Origin: Priapulus caudatus
Taxonomy: Eukaryota > Priapulida > Priapulimorpha > Priapulimorphida > Priapulidae
Direction: 5' to 3'
Length of the DNA stretch: 26,502 nt
NCBI RefSeq assembly: GCF_000485595.1
Contig: NW_014577568.1
Location: 89,026 to 115,527 of the forward strand
Positions 11,325-20,600 of this stretch are shown here, piece after piece. Positions within the stretch are counted from its first letter, which is position 1. Each line of letters begins with the position of its first letter. Below the pieces are notes generated by a model, which made no database searches, was not told the origin of the DNA, and saw only the letters and a program-made list of their open reading frames with translations. The position numbers were made by a program, and so were the translations under genes.

Positions 11325-14042
11325 TCTCCTCTTCTCTGCGGCCTCTCCCTCTCCTCTCCCTCTCTCTCTCTACTCTCTCTCTGCTCTCGTCTCTCTCTCT
11401 CCTGTCTGCCTCTCTGCTCATCTCTCTCTCTGGGTCTCTGTCTCTGTCCTCTGTCCTGGGTCTCTGGTTCTCTTCTCTGTCTCTGTCTCTGTCTCTGTCC
11501 TCTGTCTCTGTCTTCTGTCTCTGTCTAACTGTCTCTGTGCTCTGTCTTCTGTCCTCTGTCTCTGTCTCTGTGGCTCTGTCTCTGTCCTGCGGTCTCTGTC
11601 TCTGGTCCTGTCCTCCTGTCTCTGTCTCTGTCTCTGTCCTGTTCTCTGTCTCTTGTCTCTTGTCTCTGTCTCTGTCTGTCTCTTCTCTGTCTACTGTCTC
11701 TGTCCTCTGTCCTCTGTTCGTCTCTGTCTCGTGTCTCTGTCCTCTGTCCTGTCTCTGTCTCTGTCTCTGTCTCTGTCGCTGTCTCGTGTCTCTGTCTCTG
11801 TCTCTGCTTGTCTCTGTCTCTTGTCATCTGTCCACGTCTTCAGTCTGCACGTCTCAGTCTCAGTCCCAAGTCTCGGCTGGCTTGTTTCTGTCTCTGTCGC
11901 TGTCTCTGTCTCTCTGCTGAGTCCTTCTCTCTCTCGTCTTCTCTCAGATCTGCTCTGCTCTCTCTCTCGATCGTCTCTCTCTCTCTCTCCTCTCATCTGT
12001 CTCGCTTCTCTCCTCGCTGCTCGCTCTCTAATCTCTGCTCTCTGCGTCTGTCCCTCCCTGCTCTTCGCTCTGCTCTGTCTCTCTGTTCTCTCTCGTCTGC
12101 TCCTTTCATTTCTCTCTCTCTCTATCTCTATCTCTCTCACTGTCTGTCGTCTCCTCTGCGCTCACTCAATCTCTCTTCTCTCTCTCCTGATCTTCAGCTC
12201 TCACTCTTCTCAATCTCTCTCATTCTCGTCTCTCCATCTCTGTGTGTGTCGGTGTGCCGTGTGTGTGGCGTGGCGCGCACGCGTGTGTGTGTAGTGTGTG
12301 TGCGTGTGTGTGCGTGTGTGGGCGCCGTGTGTGCGTGTGTGTGTCGCAGCACGCCGGTGTGTGTAGTATGTGTGTGCGAACTGTGCGTGTTGCGTGTGTG
12401 TGCGTGTGTGCGTGTGCGTCGCGTGTGTGTGCGGCGCGTGGCGTGGTGTAACATGAATTGTGTTGTGTATCTCTCTTCTCTCGTCTCATCGCTCTCTCTT
12501 GTCTCTCTGTCGTTTCTCTCTCCCTCTCTCGCCCCTGTCCGGTTCTCTCCTTGTCGTGCCCTCTCTTCTCCCTGCTCGCTCGCTTATCAAATAACGACAG
12601 GACCGAGGATATAACACATCCGGATGGGGTTAAGAGCCAGTCGGTATGCATAGACAATCATACACTGCTGAGACGCGCATATTAAACAGAACTAGAACAG
12701 AGGGCACTCACGACAGTGCAACCTCTCCGCCAGAATGTACAGTATGATGTATAGTAATGTAATATATTGTAACACCCCACACAATACAGCATCCCATACA
12801 CATACACATACCATGCAGCATACACCATACACATACACACACACACACACCGCAGCACACAGACGACACACACACTACACACACAGCATACATACACATA
12901 CACATATACATTATATCACATGCACATATATTGTATTACACATATTATGTAAAAGCTGGGGCACAACGAGCCGTATTTTTTCGCCCGATCGCGGTGCGAT
13001 TAAAATCGCCTGCGAATTTTATACCGCCGATCCACGAAGGGCACACTAGCGAACATTTGAGAGCGTACGCGTACGCCCCTTGAACGGAACACACACGAAT
13101 TCACATGAACACATCACGGGACATCACATGAGTATCGGAACAATCAGCCGTCGGCAAAAATAACGCGGACACGGGGCACGACTGACGAATTTGCCAGTAA
13201 GACAATCGCCTATACGCCGGCGTAAATTAATCGGCGAATAATATCTAACATTTTTGATACGTGCGATCTCGTACGGGCGTCACGAAATCGGTCCGTCGAC
13301 CGTGAACCGGGCACACGGAGCGAGATTTTTCGACGATTTTAAAATTCCGGCGCGATCGGGCGAAAAAAAATACGCTCGTGTCCCCTACCTATAAGGCGAC
13401 TGCTGCTGATTGCGATCGCGCGAAACACCTACACACACACACAAACACACACACACATTACACACACACCGGAGCACACAACACACACACACACACACAC
13501 AATCACGACATACAGCATACACACACACAGGCACACACACCACACAGCACCAGCGGCCACTGAACAGGAGGCACGACACACACGGACGAACCGCACGAAC
13601 GCAGCGAGACCGATTAGCATTACCTCCCTACCACTCCGTTACTCTTGTCTTCCGTAACTCGCGTGGGCGCAGGTAAACAACCCGCACTATACGAACTCTT
13701 CACCCTAGAACTCCTCAACCCTTCCCCCGGCATTCCCCATCCCCCCTCGCTCCGCTCCTCAGCGTCCAGAGAACTCCTCACCCTCCCCCACGGCATTCGC
13801 GTCCCTCCTCCCGACTCTGCCTCCCTCCTCGTCCGCCTACATTCCCGCGATGCTCATTACTAACGTCCCTCCTCTTTCCCCTGTCGTAAGGTGGTCCTGC
13901 TTCATTCCCCGACTCCTTCCTCCCTTTCACAACCGACCTTTACGTGATTCAACGCATCTCTCTCGGCTTCCTGCTTTCCAGTGAGGCGAGAGAGGAGAGG
14001 GAGATATAATGAGGGCATAGAAGAGCACAAGGGGAACGAGAG

Positions 14043-14082
<40 letters not shown>

Positions 14083-14111
14083 GAAAGAGATAGATAGAGA
14101 GATAGATAGAT

Positions 14112-14146
<35 letters not shown>

Positions 14147-14407
14147 AGATGAGAGAGAGCAGAGAGAGAGAGAGAGAGAGAGATATGGGAGAGAGGGAGG
14201 GAAAAGAGCAGACCGGGGAGAAAGAGAGAGATGATGTATGATGGTAACATACACCTAGAATACGCGTGTGTGTGTGTGTGTGTGCGTGCGTAGCGTGCGT
14301 GCGTGTGGGTGTGGTGTCTGTGTGTGTGTGTGCGTGCGTGCGGTGCGTAGCGTGCGTGTTGTGTGTGTGTATGTGTAGTGGGTGTGTGTGAATGTTTTTT
14401 GGGGTGT

Positions 14408-14447
<40 letters not shown>

Positions 14448-14524
14448 TGTGTGCGTGCGTGCGTGTAGGTCGGTTTGTGTGTGTGTGTTGTGTCGTGTGT
14501 GTGGTGTGTGTGTATGTATTGTGT

Positions 14525-14556
<32 letters not shown>

Positions 14557-14617
14557 GGGTGTGGGTGTGTGTGTGGTGTGTCGTCGTGTTGTGTGTGCGT
14601 GTGATGTGTGTGTGTAT

Positions 14618-14660
<43 letters not shown>

Positions 14661-17600
14661 GTGTGCGTGTGTGTGTGTTCGTGTGTGTCTTTCCAATAGA
14701 CCGCCTGCGTGTGCTGCGTGCGTGCGTGCGCGTGTGTGTGTGTATAGCTAGCCAATCTAGGCGTGTCATGTTGACGGTGGGCAGCATACAGACAGACAGA
14801 CAAGACGATGACACACTAACAACATGGCAGCAATTACGGAGATTATGAGAGCAATAACGTATAGTCTCGCATTTACAATCACTCAAAAATGTTAATTTGA
14901 TATTTCATGGCGGCCATTTTTAAAATAAATTGCCACGCCCCCTCAAATGGGAAACTTTATTTTTAAGTTGATCTTAATTGATTCATTGTGTCTAAAAACC
15001 ATGGTCAAGTATATAAAATCACTCAAAAATGTTAATTAGGAGTGAATGTATGCTGTTATGATATTTCATGGTGGCCATTTTGAAAATATGGTGCCACGCC
15101 CCTTAAAACGACAAATTTTGTTTTAATTTGATCTTAATTGATTCCTTGTGTCTAAAAAATATAATCAAACATTTAAAATCACTCACAAATGTTAATTAGA
15201 TGTGGATATATGCCATTTTTTATATTTCCTGGCGGCCATTTTGAAAATTAAGTGATACGCCCCCTTAAACGGCAAATTACGTTGGGGTCCACCTCCTATC
15301 ATGTTTAGAATATGTCAGAGCACACGTGTACCAAATTTGATGCTTTTATCAAAAAGTGAACACTCCATGTGCTTAAAACCTCTACTAATAGGCCTATAAT
15401 AAGAGTATGATGTGTTAGTGTGTTTGCATGTAACAAGATTGTATGCATTACGCATTTTTATTTCGCAGGCATTTGTAATACGCGACTACTGGCTGTGCTT
15501 GGTTTCTAGTATCCTGTTTGAGGCGGTGGAGTATGCACTGGAGCACCAGCTACCGCACTTCAGCGAATGCTGGTGGGATCATGTTAGTGCTAACCTAGCG
15601 CCCATATCTGTATAGTCATCGCCACTAGCGTTCTATCTAGCTGCCACCTTCTCATCAACAACAGCAGACAGAGTCGATGGCGCCATTTCTGGCATCATGG
15701 TCAATTGATAGTAAATTTTCTTAGTTTTATGTTTCGCTTTACGTCGGCATCGTGTGCCTCGGTGCCATGCCGACCACCATCATATTATGACACTTTATTT
15801 ATTTTATTAGGGGTATATACAACAGTAAGCCTCCGCAAATTGTTTACCAATGTTGCACTATTTAGTGCATAGAAAAGACATTTTTGGCATTTTTTCCGGT
15901 AAAATTCGGCACTCGAGTGCACTAATTTGCAATATGCACGCTTGTTAGATGCCGCGTTGATGTCTAGAAAGCATTAGCAGTAGGATTGGTCTTGTCGTGG
16001 AATTGTATCTTTCCAGCAAGTGGCGTAGCCATGGTGACCGGTCGACCCTTTTTGTGTTTGAAACGGGATCATACTACTCTGTAGAAATACGCACCATAGA
16101 GCCTGCAAAAGCTTAGAGCGGAGTATAGAGCTTGAATCTGTGGTTATTTAACATAAATATAGTGTATGTTGTGTATGCGACGAAACAGTGTGAGTATTTT
16201 TAATTAATGTCTGTTCGATGCTCATTCAGGCCTGCTGCCTATGCATGGACACCGTCTACTGTTGTACAACACCTTAAATGTGACTAGTGTGTAATGTACG
16301 ACTGTTTCGTGATTAAGCCCGTGGATATTTACTGAGCGTACATCTACTGGTTATACATTGTAGTGGATCCTGGACGTTTTGCTCTGCAACGGACTCGGTA
16401 TCTACATGGGAATGTTGACGCTCGACTATTTACAGATTAAACCACACCATTGGCGAAGTCTGCGGAGCTTACAAAGGTACAAATGAGCATGTTACACACC
16501 TGTAAGCACGCTGTGCACAGGTAAGCACGTTGTATGCAGGTAAGCACGGTGTACGCAAGTAAGCACGCTGTACACAGGTAAGCACGCTGTTCGCAGATAC
16601 GCACGCTGTACGCAGGTACGCATGCTGTACGCAGGTAAGCACCCTGTACACAGGTAAGCACGCTGTATGCAGGTAAGCACGCTGTATGCAGGTAAGCACG
16701 CTGTACACAGGTAAGCACGCTGTAATACAGGTAAGGCACGCTGTACCACCAATGAGCACAGCTCTACGCTAGGTAAGCACGCCTGTACACAGGTAAGCAC
16801 GCTGTATGCCAGGTAAGCACGCGATACAGGTAAGCACGCTTGCTTACACAAGTGAGCACGCTGCTACGCAGGGTTACAGCACATCTGTACACAGAGTAAG
16901 CCACGCTGTATGCAGGTAAGCACGCTGTACACAAGTGAGCACGCTCTACGCAGGTAAGCACGTTGTATGCAGGTAAAGCACGCTGTATGCTAGGTAAAGC
17001 ATCCTGTACAACAGGTAAGCCACGCCTGTATTGCAGCTGTAAGCACGCTGTACACAGGTAAGCACGCTGTACACAGGTAAGCACGCTGTACACAGGTAAG
17101 CACGCTGTATGCAGGTAAGCACGCTGTATGCAGGTAAGCACGCTGTATGCAGGTAAGCACGCTGTACACAGGTAAGCACGCTGTATGCAGGTAAGCACGA
17201 GCTGTATGTAGGTAAGCACGCCTGCTATGCCCAGCGTAAGCCACGCTTGTTTATTGCAGGTAGAGCACGCTGGTATGCAGGCTAAGCACGGCTGTATGCA
17301 GGTTAAGCACGCTCGTACAACAGGTAAGCCGCTGTATCAGGTAAGCACCCTGTACCACAGGTAAGCCACGGCTGTATTGCAGGTAAGCACGCTGTATGCA
17401 GGTAAGCACGCTGTACACAGGTAAGCACGCTGTATACAGGTAAGCACGCTGTACATAGGTTGGCACGCTGTATGCAGGTAAGCACGCTGTATGTAGGTAA
17501 GCACGCTGTACACAGGTAAGCACGCTGTACATAGGTTGGCACGCTGTATGCAAGTAGCACGCTGTCATGTAGCCGTAAGCACGCTGTATTGCAGGTAAGC

Positions 17601-20600
17601 ACGCTGTATGCAGGTTAAGCACGCTGCTACACAGGTAAGCACGCTGGTATGCAGGTAAGCACGCTGTTATGTAGGTAAGCACGCTGTTACACAGGCTAAG
17701 CACGCTGTAACAGGTAAGCACAGCTGTATGCCAGGTAAGCACGCTCATGTAGGTAAGCACGCCTGCTACAGCAGGTAAGCACGCTGTACACAGGTAAGCA
17801 CGCTGTATGCAGGTAAGCACGCTGTATGTAGGTAAGCACGCTGTATGCAGGTAAGCACGCTGTATGCAGGTAAGCACGCTGTACACAGGTAAGCACCCGC
17901 TGTATGAGGCCGTAAGCGCACGCTGTATGCAGGTAAGCACGTTGTATGCAGGTACGCACGCTGTACACAGGTAAGCACGCTGTATGCAGGTAAGCACGCT
18001 GTATGCAGGTAAGCACGCTGTATGCAGGTAAGCACGCTGAATGTATGTAGGTAAGCACGCTGCTATGCAGGGTAAGGCACTTGTTATGCAGTAAGCCCAC
18101 GCTGTACACAGGTAAGCACGCTGTATGCAGGTAAGCACGCTGTATGCAGGTAAGCACGCTGTATGCAGGTAAGCACGTTGTATGCAGGTAAGCACGTTGT
18201 ATGCAGGTAGACGTTGTATGCATAAGCACAGCTGTATGTAGGTAAGCACGCTTACACAGGTATAGCACGTTGTATGCAGGTAAGCACGTTGTACACAGGT
18301 AAGCACGTTGTATGCAGGTAAGCACGCTGTACACAGGTAAGCACGCTGTATACAGGTCAAGCACGCTTATGGGTAAGCACGCTGTATGCAGGTAAGCACG
18401 TTGTATGCAGGTAAGCACGCTGTATGCAAGGTAAGCACGCGCTGCTATGCAGTACAGCACGCTGTATGCAGGTAAAGCACGTTTATGCAGTAAGCACGTT
18501 GTATGCAGGTAGCACGCTGTACACAGGTAAGCACCAGTTGTATGCAGTGTAACGCACGCTGCTATGGCAGTAAGGCACGCGTATGCAGGTAAGCACGCTG
18601 TATGCCAGGTAAAAGCCGGCTGTACACAGGTATGCACGCCTGTATGCAGCGTAAGCACGTTGGATGCAGGTAAGCACGTCTGTATGCAGGTAATCGCACG
18701 CTGTACACAGGTAAGCACGCTGTTATGCCAGGTCGCACGCTTGGTTACATAGGTAAGCAACGCTGTATGCAGGTAAGTCGCTGTACACAGGCTAAGCACG
18801 CTTGTACGCGGTAAGCACGTCGTGTACATAGGTTGCACGCTGTACGCAATGAGCACGCTGTACGCAGCGTAAGCAGCTGTATGCAGGTAAGCACGTTGTA
18901 TGCCAGGTAAGCACGTTTGTAATGCAGCGTTAAGCCACGCGTATGCAGTATAAGCACGCTGATACGACAGGTAAGCCACGCTGTATGCAGGTAAGCACGC
19001 TGTATGCAGGTAAGCACGCCTGTATGCAGGTAAGCACGCTGTACGCAGGTAAGCACGCTGTACATAGGTTGGCACGCTGTACGCAAGTGAGCACGCTGTA
19101 CGCAGGTAAGCACGCTGTACGCAGGTAAGCACGCTGTACGCAGGTAAGCACGCTGTACGCAGGTAAGCACGCTGTACACAGGTCCCTGCAGGCTGTAAGC
19201 AGAGGCCGAGTGATGCGCGCGGCGTTCGCTCTACCGCACCTTCCGCGCGGTGTCGCTGACGCTGCCACTCTCACTACAGGGTGCGCTCACTAACTGCGAT
19301 GATTCCACTGTTGTTGTACAGAGACACACCGACTTGTAGGCGGCATCGGTTCAGTCCGTACAGACTAATGGAGTTTGACTTGCGACCAACAGGCAGTCTG
19401 CGGCGCTGGCTCGCCATGCTTGTGCTGATATTCATGGTAACGTGCGTGCAGATGGCGAAAGGCTCATTAACCGATATTATAACCGTTTTAGTTGCATATC
19501 GATGCACACATCCGATCACTCGGCATGCGTAATAATAAATTCTGTTTTAATTGTGTTCTTAGCACTTTCGAACTATAGTAAATATGATAGCGAATGTTAT
19601 TTATTTATTTATTATTTATTATTATTATTTATATTTTAGCTATTATGTTATTATTATTATGTCGTTTTGATAGAAGTTGAGCGTAACTCGTGCTACCTCT
19701 GCCGTGAGCGTGTGAGGACGCGTGATTGCGTGCGTGATTGCGTGCGTGCATGCGAGCGCGTCTCTCGTTAGTCATGCGTGTGCTCGTGTTGTTAGGGAAG
19801 GTAGACGACAGTAACTACGTGCATGCATCTCACTAGTCGGTATTCCTTAACAGGCTTTACTCGCTGAAGTGAATACGTTCTACCTGATGTTGGTGTTATG
19901 GATCCCGGCAGCTCACACGTTAGCCATCGTGCGTCTATGCGTGCAGGCAGTCCTCGCTGGGGCCTGCCTTCGCGACACGTTTCAGTATCTGGACGATCCG
20001 TGAGTACTAACCAGCCCTCCTGTGCCGACCTTGCAGTAACGATGACAACGAAAAACATCTATGTCACGATTGTGTCATTAATTAACAAATTAGTGTCATA
20101 ACAATTGCCAATAAATAAACGATTAACAAATTATTAATTAGTGAACAACTCGAGCTTCGCCGCGATGTCCGTGTTTGCTCCGATTCACGCGTTAAACCGA
20201 GGATATGTGCACGTAACCCCTTCACGCTTTCTCGCTCTCTCTCTCTCTTTCGCTCTCTCTCTTACCCTTCTCTCTTTATCTCTCTCTCCCTTTCTCTTCC
20301 CCTCTCTATCTTTCTCGCTTTGTCTCTCGCCTTTACACGCCTGCCCGAAACCGCCACACGTGCTTCCCAAGCAATCAGAATCATGCGGATATGCCGTCAG
20401 CAGCTCCTACGGGGCGCCATGTAGGACAGGCATTTTTGTACCTATAAACTTGACAAAAATGAGTTTTGTGAACACAAAACTCAATTCTGTCAATCCTGTC
20501 CCACAAAACTCAATTTTGTAAACACAAAACTCAATTCTGTGGAACCGGTTGCCACCAAATAACTCTTTGTAAACACAAAATTTTTGAGTTTTGTGTTTAC

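Larger units (their letters stand above)
10281..15387. mobile_element. Second inverted-repeat element filled with simple repeats
   Basis: Arms 10281-10862 and 14873-15387 are inverted copies. Outer ends read TAGTAGGAG and, on the reverse strand, TAGTAGAGG. Inside each come GTTCACTTTTTGATAAAAGC, GGTACACATGT-like sequence and GGTGGACC. ATA flanks both ends (10278-10280, 15388-15390) and may be the target duplication. The 4-kb interior is GA, TC, GT and CA repeats plus a nested MITE-like element, with no gene. It may be one non-autonomous element whose interior expanded, or two inverted insertions. Confidence 0.6.

Noticed and set aside
11176-12614. Long Ser/Leu-rich + frames and Arg/Glu-rich minus frames
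   Set aside because: They are translations of CT and TCTCTG repeats, open in several frames at once.
13902-14886. His/Thr-rich minus frames of up to 319 codons
   Set aside because: Translations of CA and GA repeats.
17251-19179. Minus-strand open frames of up to 478 codons with a 19-residue repeat ([19 protein letters not shown]-like)
   Set aside because: The 19-bp unit has no stop in any minus frame, so all frames stay open until an indel. No start context, no non-repeat domain, and the same peptide appears in all three frames.
16495-19185. CRISPR-like array
   Set aside because: Units are contiguous 19-bp tandem copies without unique spacers, in a eukaryotic intron.
19898-20101. 67-codon + frame overlapping the AEVNTFYL exon
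   Set aside because: It is a shifted frame of that exon running into the intron.
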